Below are positions 10,078-20,143 of a stretch of DNA of 64,000 nucleotides, piece by piece; position 1 is the stretch's first letter, and every line of letters begins with the position of its first letter. Source of the stretch: Acidobacteriota bacterium (GTDB lineage: Bacteria > Acidobacteriota > Terriglobia > Terriglobales > Acidobacteriaceae). The DNA lies in NCBI GenBank assembly GCA_018268895.1, contig JAFDVP010000007.1, forward strand, positions 620,001 through 684,000, written 5' to 3'. A program made the position numbers and the translations under genes. The notes below the pieces were generated by a model. That model ran no database searches and was not told the DNA's origin. It saw only the letters and a program-made list of their open reading frames with translations.

Positions 10078-10572
10078 ATGAGCCAACCAGTTCTTACTGC
10101 GGAAGAGGTCCTGCGCTGGAACGAGTCGACCAGCGCCTCGTGGCGTAAGTTTTTTACAGAGCATTCTGAGCTGCTTGCGGCGTCGTGCGATATTGCGCAG
10201 ACATCGACGGTGGCGCAGCTTTTGCAACACATCGTTGCCGCCGAGCTGCGGTACGCGGAGCGTCTTACGGGACTTCCGCAAACGGAGTACGAGCAGGTGC
10301 CCTACGATTCGGTCGACGCGATCTATGCGACGCATGACCGTGCGGTCGTGCTCTTTCGCCAGGCGCTTGGCGCAGGGCTCAACTGGGACGAGGTGATTGA
10401 GTTCAAGACGCGCAGCCGGGGTCTTTTTAAGGCGTCGATGAAGACGATCCTGTTTCATGCGCTGCTGCACAGCCAGCGTCATTATGCGCAGCTCGGAACG
10501 TTGGTCCGGAAGCACGGACATGCGATCGAGGGTCCGGGCGACTACCTGTTTATGGGGATGGTCTGGAAGTGA
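10078..10572 (+). CDS. DinB-like domain protein
   Basis: A 164-residue four-helix protein of the DinB/YfiT superfamily, probably a metal-dependent enzyme of small-thiol (bacillithiol-like) or detoxification chemistry. Metal-ligand-type histidines are LLQHIVAAELRYAERL in helix 2 and FHALLHSQRHYAQL in helix 4. ATG 10078 (MSQPVLTAEE) gives the family N-terminus; the frame is open back to 10027, but those codons lie in the region of repeat A and look non-coding. No partner gene is apparent. Confidence 0.8.
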   Translation: MSQPVLTAEEVLRWNESTSASWRKFFTEHSELLAASCDIAQTSTVAQLLQHIVAAELRYAERLTGLPQTEYEQVPYDSVDAIYATHDRAVVLFRQALGAGLNWDEVIEFKTRSRGLFKASMKTILFHALLHSQRHYAQLGTLVRKHGHAIEGPGDYLFMGMVWK

Positions 10573-10600
10573 TGTGAACTCATCATCTTACAAGGCAAAA

Positions 10601-10650
10601 AATGCAGGTCCTTCGACTGCGCCCTTCGGGCTTCGCTCAGGATGACAGAG
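10601..10650 (-). repeat. Repeat family 1 between convergent dinB-like gene and purD
   Basis: On the minus strand it reads GTCATCCTGAGCGAAGC, a GCCCGAAGGGC hairpin, GTCGAAGGACCTGC and then ATTTTTTGCC. The palindrome plus T-run downstream of purD could double as the purD terminator. Confidence 0.75.
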
Positions 10651-10703
10651 CATAGCGGGAGTGCTGCATTTTCGCTTGTCATACTTCTTTGTTGTGTGCG
10701 GTC

Positions 10704-12023
10704 CTACGGCTCCAGTGCACGCCAGCCGATGTCGCGGCGGTACTGCATGCCCTCGAAGGAGATCTCTTTCATGCGTGCGTAGGTCTTGTCGAGCGCGTCT
10801 TTGAGGTCGGGCGCGGCAGCGGTGACGGCGAGGACGCGGCCTCCTGCGGTGACGAGGTTGCCGTCCTTGATGGCGGTTCCGGCGTGGAAGACGACGACTT
10901 GTTCATCCCACCCTTCACCTCGTGAAGGATGGGGTGCCCTGTCATTCTCGCTGTCCTCTTCTGTTGTATCGAGCCCATGGATGATCTTGCCGGAGGCGTA
11001 CTTGCCGGGGTAGCCTCCGCTGGCGGCGATGACTGTGGCCGAGGCGCCGGGCTTCATGCGAATGGTGAGTGAGTCGGCGGTCTGGTCGATGGAGGCGTTG
11101 AAGAGGTCGAGGATGTCGGTCTCGAGGCGGAGCATGATGGCCTCTGTCTCAGGGTCGCCCCAGCGGGTGTTGAACTCGAGCACCATGGGGCCGCGCGGCG
11201 TCATCATGAGGCCGATGAAGAGGATGCCCTTGAAGGGATTACCCTCTGAGGCCATGTTGTCGACGGTCTTCTGCGCGATGTTGTGCATGATCCACTGACG
11301 CATGGCCGGGGTGACGAGGCCGTCGGTGGAGTAGGCACCCATGCCGCCGGTGTTTGGGCCGGTGTCGCCTTCTCCGACGCGCTTGTGGTCCTGCGCGGCG
11401 GCGATTGGCACGGCGCGCTTGCCATCGCAGAGGGCGAAGAAGCTGACCTCTTCGCCGGTGAGGAACTCTTCGAGGACGACCTCGGTCTCGGCCGTTCCGA
11501 GCAGAGTGCCCGAGAACATCTCTGCGGCGGTGCGCTCGGCGTCGAGGCGGGTGTTGCAGATGACGACGCCTTTTCCGGCGGCGAGACCTGAAGCTTTGAC
11601 CACGACGGGCAGGGTGAAGCTGAGGAGCTGCTCGCGCACCTCGTCGAGCGTGGTGCAGAGAGAGTGCGCGGCGGTCGGGATGTTGTGACGCTGCATGAAG
11701 GCTTTCGCGAAGGCCTTCGAGGATTCAAGCTGCGCGGCGGCCTTTGTGGGGCCGAAGACGCGGAGCTTGAGTTTCTGGAGCTCGTCGACGAGGCCGAGCG
11801 CGAGAGGCACCTCGGGGCCGACGACGGTGAGCGCGGGCTGCTCCACCGCTACGAGGTTGGCCATCGCTTCCATGCTGTTGACGTCGACCGGGACGCACTT
11901 TGCGATGGCGGCGATGCCGCCGTTGCCGGGTGCGGCGACGATCTCGGTGACCTGTTCGGATTTGCGCAAAGCCCAGATGAGGGCGTGCTCGCGGCCGCCT
12001 CCGCCGATGACCAGAACCTTCAT
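10704..12023 (-). CDS. purD: Phosphoribosylamine-glycine ligase (GAR synthetase)
   Basis: Joins phosphoribosylamine and glycine with ATP, the second step of purine synthesis after PurF. An ATP-grasp enzyme of 439 residues: GGGGREHALIWAL at the N-terminus, GPEVPLALGLVDEL near 75, KASGLAAGKGV near 143, EEFLTGEEVSF near 190, GPNTGGMGAYS near 224, EFNTRWGDPETE near 285. Residues about 357-374 (SENDRAPHPSRGEGWDEQ) sit between the family segments IIHGLD and VVVFHAGT and have no counterpart in standard PurD. Their DNA matches repeat family 3 found at 59216. It is monocistronic and flanked by repeats. Confidence 0.95.
   Translation of the reverse strand: MKVLVIGGGGREHALIWALRKSEQVTEIVAAPGNGGIAAIAKCVPVDVNSMEAMANLVAVEQPALTVVGPEVPLALGLVDELQKLKLRVFGPTKAAAQLESSKAFAKAFMQRHNIPTAAHSLCTTLDEVREQLLSFTLPVVVKASGLAAGKGVVICNTRLDAERTAAEMFSGTLLGTAETEVVLEEFLTGEEVSFFALCDGKRAVPIAAAQDHKRVGEGDTGPNTGGMGAYSTDGLVTPAMRQWIMHNIAQKTVDNMASEGNPFKGILFIGLMMTPRGPMVLEFNTRWGDPETEAIMLRLETDILDLFNASIDQTADSLTIRMKPGASATVIAASGGYPGKYASGKIIHGLDTTEEDSENDRAPHPSRGEGWDEQVVVFHAGTAIKDGNLVTAGGRVLAVTAAAPDLKDALDKTYARMKEISFEGMQYRRDIGWRALEP
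10903..10945 (-). repeat. Repeat family 3 inside the purD coding sequence
   Basis: On the coding strand it reads GGCACCCCATCCTTCACGAG then GTGAAGGGTGGGATGA, a near-perfect 12-bp inverted repeat. It matches the intergenic sequence at 59216 (GCGCCCCATCCTTGCGCAGC, AAGGGTGGGAT). It is in frame. Confidence 0.75.
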
Positions 12024-12335
12024 GTGTCGTGCTCCATCTCCCCCCTAGGCATTTTTTGCAAAATCTTCATTGCAAAAGACTTACGGCTGTACTGACATCG
12101 TAAAATCTTCCAAACAAAGGGGTTAAGTGTCAAAATCTTGATATGAAACGGGTTAGCTCGGGTTTGAAGAAGTGCCCCCGTTTGCTTTTTGGTGCCATTT
12201 CCAGATTAACAAAGTGAGAGGGGTAAATCGGCGCTTTTGTAAAGATTGTTTTTTGGATGTAAGTGATTGTGGGAGTGGTGGTTATGGTAGGGCTGTGGAT
12301 TTGGAGGGGGTTGACAGCGATGTTCTTCGCTTCTG
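12024..12335. other. AT-rich intergenic stretch upstream of purD
   Basis: No gene is supported. The block AAAATCTT occurs at 12060, 12102 and 12132, two of them preceded by C, in AT-rich DNA unlike the neighbours; the purD promoter should lie here. The 12200-12330 part is G/T-rich and merges into repeat copy B. Confidence 0.5.
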
Positions 12336-12484
12336 GATACCCCAGGGGCTGAAGCGCTTTTGTCTGCCGAATGGGTTTTTAGAGACCCAAGGCTAAAGCC
12401 TTGGGGTACCCAGAAGCGAGAGCCGTTTCGCTTCACTCGAATCTCCCACATCTGGCGATGAAGCTGCCAGATATGGGGCACCCG
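12336..12484 (+). repeat. Composite palindromic repeat family 2, copy B
   Basis: About 150 bp with three hairpins in order: CCAAGGCTAAAGCCTTGG, a GCGAGAGCCGTTTCGCTTC-like arm, and CATCTGGCGATGAAGCTGCC followed by AGATATGGGG. It starts ATACCCCAGGGGCTGAAGC and ends GGCACCC. It lies just downstream of the YXWGXW gene, in the same orientation as copy C upstream of it. Confidence 0.85.
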
Positions 12485-12516
12485 ATTGGTTGTTGCGGTT
12501 GTATGGGCGATGCTGG

Positions 12517-14205
12517 TTAGCGGCCGTGGGGGTGTTCGCCGCCGCCCTGGTGTTCTCCTCCACTGCTGCGGGGAGGAGGCTGCATGCGCTGTTCCGGCTG
12601 GCGGAACTGCGGCTGCGGCCTGGGTTGCTGCTGGGGAACAGGTCTAGGTTGCTGTTGTGGTTGCGGACGGTACTGCTGCTGCGGAGCGGGGCGGTACTGT
12701 GGCTGCGGCTGTGGCTGCGGCACGGCCTGCGATTCCGGCCGAGCCTGTTGCTGTGGGGCAGGCCGCACCTGCTGTTCGGGAGACGGACGATACTGCTGCT
12801 GCGGTTGTGGACGCGGGTTGGGCTGGGCAGGCCGCACATCCGGGCGGACGTTGGGCTGCTCGGGCCTTACCTCGGGGCGCACCTGCTGCGGTGGCGTGGG
12901 GCGAACCTGCGGTTGCTGCGGCTGGCCTGGTTGCACGGGCTGTCCGGGGCGGATCTCCGGACGTGACGGCTGGACCTGCGGCTGGTTGGGGTGGGCCTGG
13001 TTTTCTCCTGGCCGGGGCTGCTGGACGCCGGGTTGCACCTGCGGCTGGTTGGGGCGGACGTAGCCTTGTCCGGGCCGCACGCCTGGATTGGGCTGGCCGG
13101 AGTTAGGCTGCCCGGGGCGGTACTGTCCCGGGCTGGGGGGCATCGGGCGGGCGATGGGGCGCTGCACACCTGCGTCGGCCTGGATCGGGCGTGGGGCCGC
13201 GACCATGGCGGGGCGTCCGCGGTTGGTGTTGTAGAACTGGGCGCGGTTCTGCTGGGCCTGCTGGCGAACCTGAAGCTGCGTGTTCATGGCCGGGAGGCGC
13301 GGCTCACGGCGGGCGGCGATCTCGGCAGGACGCGGCTGCGCCTGGATGCCGCGCGGGCCTCCGTTGTAGGAGATGCGGGTGTTGTTGTAGTTGTTCACAA
13401 CCACCGTGCGGTTGTAGACGTTGGTGATGCGCACGTTATTGATGCGGGTGACGGAGCGGTTGTAGTAGAAGTTGTTGCCGCGCCAGTATCCGCCGTAGAA
13501 GCCGAAGCCGGTATAGCCGAAGCCGTAGGGAATGCCGCCGTAGAAGCCGATGTAACGGCCCCAGTATCCGCGATGGAAGCGATAGCGTCCGCCGTAGAAG
13601 GCCCAGTATCCAGGTGTCCAGAGGGCACCGGGCCAGGGGGCTGCGACCCAGACGCCGGGAACCCAATAGTAGCCGATGGGCGCGTAGGCCCAGTAGCCGG
13701 GCGTCCACATGTAGTTCGGCTCGGGGGCGGGGGGCTGGTCGTAGGTGGGAAGCTGCGGGGGAGGCTGGTCGGCCTCGAGCTCGTCGTAGGCGGCGTTGTC
13801 CTGCGGGCTTACCTGGTCGTCGGCGTAGCCCGGCTGATCTGCGGGCTGCTGCGCCTGATCAGGCTGCTGCTGGTTCTGGTCGGGAGCGCCGGCCTGCTGT
13901 CCGGTCTGGGAGTACTCCTGCGCGCGCTGGACGCTCTCGTTCTGAGCGGTGGTGCCGGGCTGCTGCCGGACGATCGGGGCCGGCTGCTGCTGCGTCTGGC
14001 CGGGATAGGGCTGCGTGGCCGCCTGCGAGGTGTCTCCCGTGGTGGGTGCCATGTTGGCGTCGGCGGGGTCGGGGCTGTTGTTGCCGGTCTGCTGCGCGGC
14101 CTGAGCGTGCGCATGGCAGCCGACGACCAGATAGCCTCCGGCGAAGGTCGCTGCGAAGAGCAGAAGGATGGGGAGAGCCCGGGATGTGTGTTTTTGCGCG
14201 TTCAT
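12517..14205 (-). CDS. YXWGXW-repeat lipoprotein, proline/glutamine-rich
   Basis: A 562-residue envelope protein. The N-terminus MNAQKHTSRALPILLL ends in the lipobox LVVGC (Cys30), predicting a lipid anchor. A Q/A-rich spacer is followed by the YXWGXW block (residues about 150-190: YMWTPGYWAYAPIGYYWVPG, then GALWTPGYWAF), a Gly/Tyr-rich segment with GFGFYGGYWRG, an Asn/Val-rich stretch and a long P/Q/R-rich tail (from about 330) such as QPQVRPTPPQQVRP. The tail should be disordered. I chose ATG 14205 because upstream codons come from repeat C. The role is unknown; the composition suggests a cell-surface or peptidoglycan/polysaccharide-associated protein. It is flanked by direct repeats B and C. 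Confidence 0.8.
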   Translation of the reverse strand: MNAQKHTSRALPILLLFAATFAGGYLVVGCHAHAQAAQQTGNNSPDPADANMAPTTGDTSQAATQPYPGQTQQQPAPIVRQQPGTTAQNESVQRAQEYSQTGQQAGAPDQNQQQPDQAQQPADQPGYADDQVSPQDNAAYDELEADQPPPQLPTYDQPPAPEPNYMWTPGYWAYAPIGYYWVPGVWVAAPWPGALWTPGYWAFYGGRYRFHRGYWGRYIGFYGGIPYGFGYTGFGFYGGYWRGNNFYYNRSVTRINNVRITNVYNRTVVVNNYNNTRISYNGGPRGIQAQPRPAEIAARREPRLPAMNTQLQVRQQAQQNRAQFYNTNRGRPAMVAAPRPIQADAGVQRPIARPMPPSPGQYRPGQPNSGQPNPGVRPGQGYVRPNQPQVQPGVQQPRPGENQAHPNQPQVQPSRPEIRPGQPVQPGQPQQPQVRPTPPQQVRPEVRPEQPNVRPDVRPAQPNPRPQPQQQYRPSPEQQVRPAPQQQARPESQAVPQPQPQPQYRPAPQQQYRPQPQQQPRPVPQQQPRPQPQFRQPEQRMQPPPRSSGGEHQGGGEHPHGR

Positions 14206-14343
14206 GGTGCCAATGCTCCTCGTTCTGTAGAGTTGAACACCACTACGGCTTATGAGATGCGGGAATTCTTTTGTGTGGCTGTAGCATCCTTTTTCAGCGG
14301 TTTGCATCCAGCTTTGCTGGTATGTCCCACTCATGCGAAACGG

Positions 14344-14485
14344 CATACCCCAGGGGTTGAAGCCCCCTTTCTTCATCGTCCATGAGAAGACCAAGGCTAA
14401 AGCCCTGGTGTACCCAGAGGCGGTTCGCGCTTTGCGCGAATGATCCCACATCTGGCGATGAGGCTGCCAGATATGGGGGCACCGC
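14344..14485 (+). repeat. Composite palindromic repeat family 2, copy C
   Basis: Starts ATACCCCAGGGGTTGAAGC, contains CCAAGGCTAAAGCCCTGG and CATCTGGCGATGAGGCTGCC, and ends ATATGGGGGCACCGC. It is a direct repeat of copy B on the other side of the YXWGXW gene. The remaining bases 14206-14343 and 14486-14696 show no gene and should hold divergent promoters for the lipoprotein and aconitase. Confidence 0.85.
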
Positions 14486-14708
14486 ATTTGTGGCGGTGCG
14501 AAATGTGGTCGTAGAATGGATGGCGATGGCGGCACGATGCCCAATTCTCAAGCGCTATCGTCACGGCCGTCCCGACCGCGGACGCTGAGCTGCTGCTCTT
14601 TTCATCTCTCGCACAACGTCATAGAGTTTTCTTTTCCGGCCCCTGAGCTATTGGAAGGCCTTGGGCCTTTCCAGATCGCGCCTTCGAAGCGCACCCATGG
14701 AGAATACG

Positions 14709-17594
14709 ATGCCGACCTCACAGAACAATCCCGATTCCTTTAAGAGCAAGGCGACCCTGAAGTCGGGGTCGAAGAGCTACAACATCTTCCGGCTGGATGC
14801 GCTGAAGTCGAGCGGCGTGAACCTCTCGCGTCTGCCGTTCTCTCTGCGCATCCTGCTGGAGAACCTGCTGCGCCATGAGGACGGCGCGAGCGTGACCCCG
14901 GACGACATCAAGTTCCTCGCCAACTGGGACCCGAAGGCCGAGCCCTCGCGCGAGATCGCGTACATGCCGGCGCGCGTGCTGATGCAGGATTTCACGGGCG
15001 TTCCCGCAGTGGTTGACCTGGCGGCGATGCGCGATGCGATGAAGACGCTGGGCGGCAACCCGGAACTGATCAATCCATTGCAGCCGGCCGAGCTGGTGAT
15101 CGACCACTCGGTGCAGGTGGACGAGTTCGGCTCGCCGCGCGCGTACGACCTGAACTCGGCGCTGGAGTTTCAGCGCAACCGCGAGCGCTATGCGTTCTTG
15201 AAGTGGGGACAGACGGCGTTCCGCAACTTCTCGGCGGTGCCTCCGGGGATGGGAATCTGTCACCAGGTGAATCTGGAGTATCTGGCTCGCGTGGTGTTCA
15301 CGACCGATGACGGTCTTGCGTACCCGGACACGCTGGTGGGCACGGACTCGCACACGACGATGATCAACGGGCTGGGCGTGCTGGGATGGGGCGTGGGAGG
15401 CATCGAGGCAGAGGCTGCGATGCTGGGACAGCCGGTGTCGATGCTGGTGCCGCAGGTGGTGGGCTTCAAGCTGACGGGCAAGCTGAAGGAAGGCACGACG
15501 GCGACCGACCTTGTACTCACCGTCACGCAGATGCTGCGCAAGCTGGGCGTGGTGGGCAAGTTTGTCGAGTTCTACGGGCCGGGTGTGAGCGAGCTTCCGC
15601 TGGCCGACCGCGCGACGATTGCGAACATGGCTCCGGAGTACGGCGCGACGTGCGGCATCTTCCCGGTGGACAAGGAGACGCTGAGCTATTTACGGCTGAC
15701 AGGTCGTTCGGAAGAACAGATTGCGCTGGTGGAGGCGTACTACAAGGAACAGGGCATGTTCCACACGGCGGATGCGGCTGAGGCGGAGTACTCGGCGACG
15801 ATTGCGCTGGACCTGAGCACGGTGCAGCCGAGTGTGGCCGGGCCGAAGAGGCCGCAGGACAAGGTGCTGCTGTCGGATGCGGCGTCGAGCTTCAAGCAGC
15901 AGTTGCCTTCGCTGCTGGGGCCGAACGCGAACGGCAACACGGTGCGGCAGATGGTGCGCTGGGAGGGTGAGGGCGGGCACGCCTCGCTGAACGGCGACCT
16001 GAACAGCGCAGTGGGCGCGCCGTCGCCGGTGGTAGTCTCGCCGGGAGTTCCGGTGGCTGCGCTGGAGTCGGACAGCGGAAGAATTCCTGTACTGGACGCA
16101 CCGGCCGTCTCGATCAAGAGCCGCTTCGGGGTTGACCCGGAGCCGTATCTGAACCATGGCTCGATTGTGATTGCGGCGATCACGAGCTGCACGAACACGT
16201 CGAACCCGTATGTGATGATCGCTGCCGGGTTGCTGGCGAAGAAGGCCGTGGAGAAGGGGCTGAAGACTCCGCCGTGGGTGAAGACATCGCTGGCGCCGGG
16301 GTCGCGCGTGGTGACGGACTACTACCAGAAGGCCGGGCTGACGCCGTATATGGACGCGCTGCGTTTTCAGACGGTGGGCTATGGCTGCACGACGTGCATC
16401 GGCAACTCGGGCCCGCTGCCGACGGATGTTTCGAAGGCGATCGAGGACCATGGACTGGTTGCGGTGTCGGTGCTCTCGGGAAATCGTAACTTTGAAGGGC
16501 GCATCTCGCCGGAGGTAAGGGCGAACTACCTGATGTCGCCTCCACTGGTGGTGGCGTATGCTCTGGCCGGGCACATCGAGCACAACTTCGACACGGACCC
16601 GCTGGGCAAGGACAAGGACGGCAAGCCAGTGTTCCTGCGCGACATCTGGCCGACGCAGACCGAGGTCGCGGAGACGGTGGCGAGGTCGATCGACTCGGGG
16701 ATGTTCCACAAGGAGTACTCGACGGTCACGGACGGCGACCAGAACTGGCAGAACCTGAAGTTCCCCGAGGGCAAGACGTATGGATGGGAGGCGGATTCGA
16801 CGTACATCCGCAAGGCTCCATACTTCGACGGCATGAAGGCCGAGCCTGCGCCGGTGGAGGACATCAGCGGAGCGCGGGTGCTGGCGGTGCTGGGCGACTC
16901 GGTGACGACGGACCACATCTCGCCGGCGGGGTCGATCAAGCTGAATGGGCCAGCGGGCAAGTACCTGACCGACCACGGGGTGAAGCCCGCGGACTTCAAC
17001 TCCTATGGAAGCCGTCGCGGCAACCACGAGGTGATGGTGCGCGGAACGTTCGCGAATGTGCGGCTGCGCAACAAGCTGGCTCCCGGGACGGAGGGCGGCG
17101 TGACGCGCCTGCTGCCTGAGGGAACGGACATGTCGATCTACGATGCGTCGGTGGAGTATGCGCGGCGGGGCACTCCGCTGGCGATCCTGGCGGGCAAGGA
17201 GTACGGGTCGGGTTCGTCGCGCGACTGGGCGGCGAAGGGGCCGCGGCTGCTCGGCATCCGGTTCGTGGTCGCCGAGAGCTACGAACGTATCCATCGCTCG
17301 AATCTGGTGGGCATGGGCATTCTTCCGTTGCAGTTCGTTGATGGGCAGAATGCGGAGTCACTGGGCCTGACGGGCGAAGAGGTCTTCCGCGTGGGCGAGG
17401 CGGGCGAGCTGAAGGCGATGCTCGACGCGAAGTTCGCAAACGGCAGGACGATCTCGGTGTTTGCCGAGAGCGACGGGGGCAAGACGAGGGAGTTCTCGGC
17501 GACGGTGCGCATCGACACTCCGCAGGAGATTCTCTACTACCAGAATGGCGGCATCCTCGAGTACGTGCTGCGCAGGCTTGCGGCGAAGGGGTAG
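14709..17594 (+). CDS. acnA: Aconitate hydratase A
   Basis: Isomerises citrate to isocitrate in the TCA cycle with a [4Fe-4S] cluster. At 961 residues it is AcnA/IRP-type size. Cluster ligands are in [12 protein letters not shown] (about residue 494) and [13 protein letters not shown] (about 558 and 561). Other landmarks are the substrate-binding [31 protein letters not shown] and [15 protein letters not shown] in the swivelling domain 4. ATG 14709 has GGAG 6 bases upstream; ATG 14697, four codons earlier in frame, is an alternative. Monocistronic. Confidence 0.95.
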   Translation: MPTSQNNPDSFKSKATLKSGSKSYNIFRLDALKSSGVNLSRLPFSLRILLENLLRHEDGASVTPDDIKFLANWDPKAEPSREIAYMPARVLMQDFTGVPAVVDLAAMRDAMKTLGGNPELINPLQPAELVIDHSVQVDEFGSPRAYDLNSALEFQRNRERYAFLKWGQTAFRNFSAVPPGMGICHQVNLEYLARVVFTTDDGLAYPDTLVGTDSHTTMINGLGVLGWGVGGIEAEAAMLGQPVSMLVPQVVGFKLTGKLKEGTTATDLVLTVTQMLRKLGVVGKFVEFYGPGVSELPLADRATIANMAPEYGATCGIFPVDKETLSYLRLTGRSEEQIALVEAYYKEQGMFHTADAAEAEYSATIALDLSTVQPSVAGPKRPQDKVLLSDAASSFKQQLPSLLGPNANGNTVRQMVRWEGEGGHASLNGDLNSAVGAPSPVVVSPGVPVAALESDSGRIPVLDAPAVSIKSRFGVDPEPYLNHGSIVIAAITSCTNTSNPYVMIAAGLLAKKAVEKGLKTPPWVKTSLAPGSRVVTDYYQKAGLTPYMDALRFQTVGYGCTTCIGNSGPLPTDVSKAIEDHGLVAVSVLSGNRNFEGRISPEVRANYLMSPPLVVAYALAGHIEHNFDTDPLGKDKDGKPVFLRDIWPTQTEVAETVARSIDSGMFHKEYSTVTDGDQNWQNLKFPEGKTYGWEADSTYIRKAPYFDGMKAEPAPVEDISGARVLAVLGDSVTTDHISPAGSIKLNGPAGKYLTDHGVKPADFNSYGSRRGNHEVMVRGTFANVRLRNKLAPGTEGGVTRLLPEGTDMSIYDASVEYARRGTPLAILAGKEYGSGSSRDWAAKGPRLLGIRFVVAESYERIHRSNLVGMGILPLQFVDGQNAESLGLTGEEVFRVGEAGELKAMLDAKFANGRTISVFAESDGGKTREFSATVRIDTPQEILYYQNGGILEYVLRRLAAKG

Positions 17595-17626
17595 AATTTC
17601 GCCGTTCGCGGTTTTGCTGATCGACG

Positions 17627-17660
17627 AGGGCCCTGCCGTGCGCGGGGCCCTTGCCGTTTT
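17627..17660 (+). terminator. Probable terminator after acnA
   Basis: Stem AGGGCCC/GGGCCCT enclosing CTGCCGTGCGCG, followed by TGCCGTTTT, starting 33 bases after the acnA stop. The T-run is short, so termination strength is uncertain. Confidence 0.6.
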
Positions 17661-17681
17661 CGGTCACGAGGGAAACACGGA

Positions 17682-18277
<596 letters not shown>

Positions 18278-18295
18278 GGGAGTCAGTTCGAAAGA

Positions 18296-18603
18296 GTACC
18301 TCAGGGGCTAAAGAGTCTGTGTGGGAACTGGAGTTTTTTATAGATCGGGCTTTCAGCCTTCTCGGCTCTCGGTGTTCTATCCATGGGGCTTCGCCCCATG
18401 CCGGTCTATCCCGCGCCGTTGGCGCTGAAGGTTTTTGCTGGTTCTCACGCAGTCTCTAAATCCCTTTTCACGCCCCTAAAGCTCTTTTCGTCAGGGCATG
18501 AGAAACCCAGGGCCGAAGCCCTGGGTACCTTGAAGCAAGAGCGGTTCGTGCTTCGCTCGAATGTCCGACATCTGGCGATGAGGCCGCCAGATATGGGCAC
18601 CGG
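18296..18603 (+). repeat. Composite palindromic repeat family 2, copy D (extended)
   Basis: Fills most of the 357-base gap 18278-18634. Modules in order are TACCTCAGGGGCTAAAG, the hairpin ATGGGGCTTCGCCCCAT (18383-18399), the hairpin ACCCAGGGCC/GGCCCTGGGT-type (18505-18526), a GAGCGGTTCGTGCTTCGCTC stem, and the core ACATCTGGCGATGAGGCCGC then CAGATATGGG. No gene is seen. Confidence 0.8.
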
Positions 18604-18634
18604 GGCGTGGAGAGGATGGCCTGCCTGTAGCGAG

Positions 18635-19393
18635 TTACATCTTGTGCAGGGTGGCGGTCATCTTTGAGGTTGCGGGCGGCGGTGTCAGGTCGGTCTCGTG
18701 GACCGTTTTGCCGTCCGCGCTGAGGATGAAGGTGTTCTCGCGCCGTACCTTGCCGTCGACACTGTAGGTGACCTTGAGGGTGTGGGGGTCGGCCAGTTTG
18801 ATGGAGATGGTGGCGCCGTCGCCGATATCGGTTGGCGTGCCGTCAAGCTTGCAGACCATGGGCTTGGGGGTGTCGGTCTCCTGGAAGGTGATGGTGTTGC
18901 CGGAGACGTTGACCTTCATGATGCCGGTGTCGTCGGACTCATGGAAGGAGAGCTGCTTCCAGGTGCCGGCGAGGCCGGGTCCGCCGGAGAGGCGCTTCCA
19001 ACTGGAGGAGATGGTGTATGGTGCGCCGTTGGAGGGAGTGCGGTCGGACTTGAGCGTGGCGGTCTTGCCGTCGGCGGTGACGGAGAGGGTGTTGTCGCGG
19101 ATTTTTTTGCCGTCCTTCGTGACGACGACGTGATAGCCGGAGGGGGTCTTATTGCAGGTGGTCAGGCCGGCTTTCATCTCATGCGGCTTGCCGTCGCAGG
19201 TGGTCTTGGGGTTGTCGTCCATGGTGTAGCCGTCGGCGTCGATCTTGAAGGTTGTGTTGTAGCCGTCGTACTGGAGGGATGAGGCGTCCATCTTCCAGGA
19301 GCCGTTCCATGGATTGGATTGGGCGGAACAGGTGGTGTAGGTGGAGAGCAGCGCGATTGCTACCGCGCCAAGGGTGATACCGGGATGTTTCAT
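18635..19393 (-). CDS. Secreted hypothetical protein
   Basis: A 252-residue protein with a Sec signal (MKHPGITLGAVAIALLST, then TCSAQS) and two similar halves rich in beta structure. Each half has a Trp-containing start (NPWNGSWKMD; GLAGTWKQLSF), a Lys/Asp-rich strand (FKIDADGYTMDDN; MKVNVSGNTITFQ) and a polar turn ending in VTKDGKKIRDNTLSVTADGK or YSVDGKVRRENTFILSADGK. The internal duplication suggests a two-domain lipocalin-like or beta-sandwich fold. GGAGG precedes ATG 19393. I do not recognise a named family with confidence. It is divergent from the Cys-rich genes; the gap 19394-19694 should hold both promoters, but I see no clear -35/-10 pair there. Confidence 0.75.
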   Translation of the reverse strand: MKHPGITLGAVAIALLSTYTTCSAQSNPWNGSWKMDASSLQYDGYNTTFKIDADGYTMDDNPKTTCDGKPHEMKAGLTTCNKTPSGYHVVVTKDGKKIRDNTLSVTADGKTATLKSDRTPSNGAPYTISSSWKRLSGGPGLAGTWKQLSFHESDDTGIMKVNVSGNTITFQETDTPKPMVCKLDGTPTDIGDGATISIKLADPHTLKVTYSVDGKVRRENTFILSADGKTVHETDLTPPPATSKMTATLHKM

Positions 19394-19694
19394 TGCAGGT
19401 TCCTCCATATATTTTTTGTTCTTTGGAGCTTGGGGAGGAATATCGGGGCCGGATGCGAAGAAGCAACACAGGACAGCTCTGGGCTGCGCTTCTTTGCAGC
19501 GCCGATTATTGGCGGGGAAAGCCGATAAGTCAATGATTCTGTTCAGGCTGAGGGAGGGTCCGGCGATACTTCCCGGTGCGTATGTAGACATCGGCCAGCA
19601 GTTAGCAACTTTGACCGGGGGTGAATGTTTGTCTCGCGGGACGCAGATTCGAGCTTCGGGTTGAATTGCACGCTTTATCTGACGGCGTTAGAGT

Positions 19695-20060
19695 TTGGGT
19701 GTGACGTATCGCAAGCATCTTCGCGGTCTCTTACCTCTGCTGTTGGCCTGCTTAATGGTCACGGGTGCGGTTTTCGGTGAGTATGCTTCTGCGGAGTTTC
19801 CGCTGTGTCAGCCTGAGAGATCGCCTTGCTGCCCGCAATCAACGAACAGTACGAATGGTTCCTGTCCGGCTTGTTGGTTGATTGCTCCGCTTGCGACCAG
19901 GGACACCAGCGAGCAGAAGCGGCCAAGACGTGTTTCACAGGTCAAAAAGGTTCCGAGCTATCGGGCTGGGAAGGCCGTCACAGCATCTCTTCGCGAGCTG
20001 ACCCCCGGCCTCCATTGCCAGCGCACGGTCTTCGATCTCAAAGACGATCTTCGCATTTAG
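19695..20060 (+). CDS. Small secreted Cys-containing protein
   Basis: About 121 residues starting at TTG 19695 or GTG 19701. The signal-like segment HLRGLLPLLLACLMVTGAVF is followed by a Cys-rich stretch, EFPLCQPERSPCCPQSTN then GSCPACW, with six Cys in about 26 residues, and by a basic tail with one more Cys (GLHCQR). The CC and CPAC pairs suggest metal or disulfide chemistry in the periplasm. Neither start has a strong ribosome site, so the exact N-terminus is uncertain. It lies 83 bases upstream of the 42-residue Cys-rich peptide gene on the same strand and may share its transcript. No family recognised. Confidence 0.6.
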   Translation: MGVTYRKHLRGLLPLLLACLMVTGAVFGEYASAEFPLCQPERSPCCPQSTNSTNGSCPACWLIAPLATRDTSEQKRPRRVSQVKKVPSYRAGKAVTASLRELTPGLHCQRTVFDLKDDLRI

Positions 20061-20143
20061 AGAGGGGGCTCGTTTCCCCTGAGCTGCACGGCAGAATGTC
20101 TGCCGTGCGAGACCTCTCAGCAACTTCACAAAGGAGATTTGTT

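Noticed and set aside
12172-12396. Short plus-strand open frame between purD and repeat B
   Set aside because: AT/GT-rich intergenic sequence, no ribosome site, no recognisable product.
12991-14385. Plus-strand open frame opposite the YXWGXW gene
   Set aside because: Gly/Val/Leu-rich frame opposite a P/Q-rich gene; no motif, and the minus-strand product has a lipobox.
14206-14544. In-frame extension of the YXWGXW gene upstream of 14205
   Set aside because: The added codons are translated repeat C and carry no signal; the lipobox signal begins right at Met 14205.
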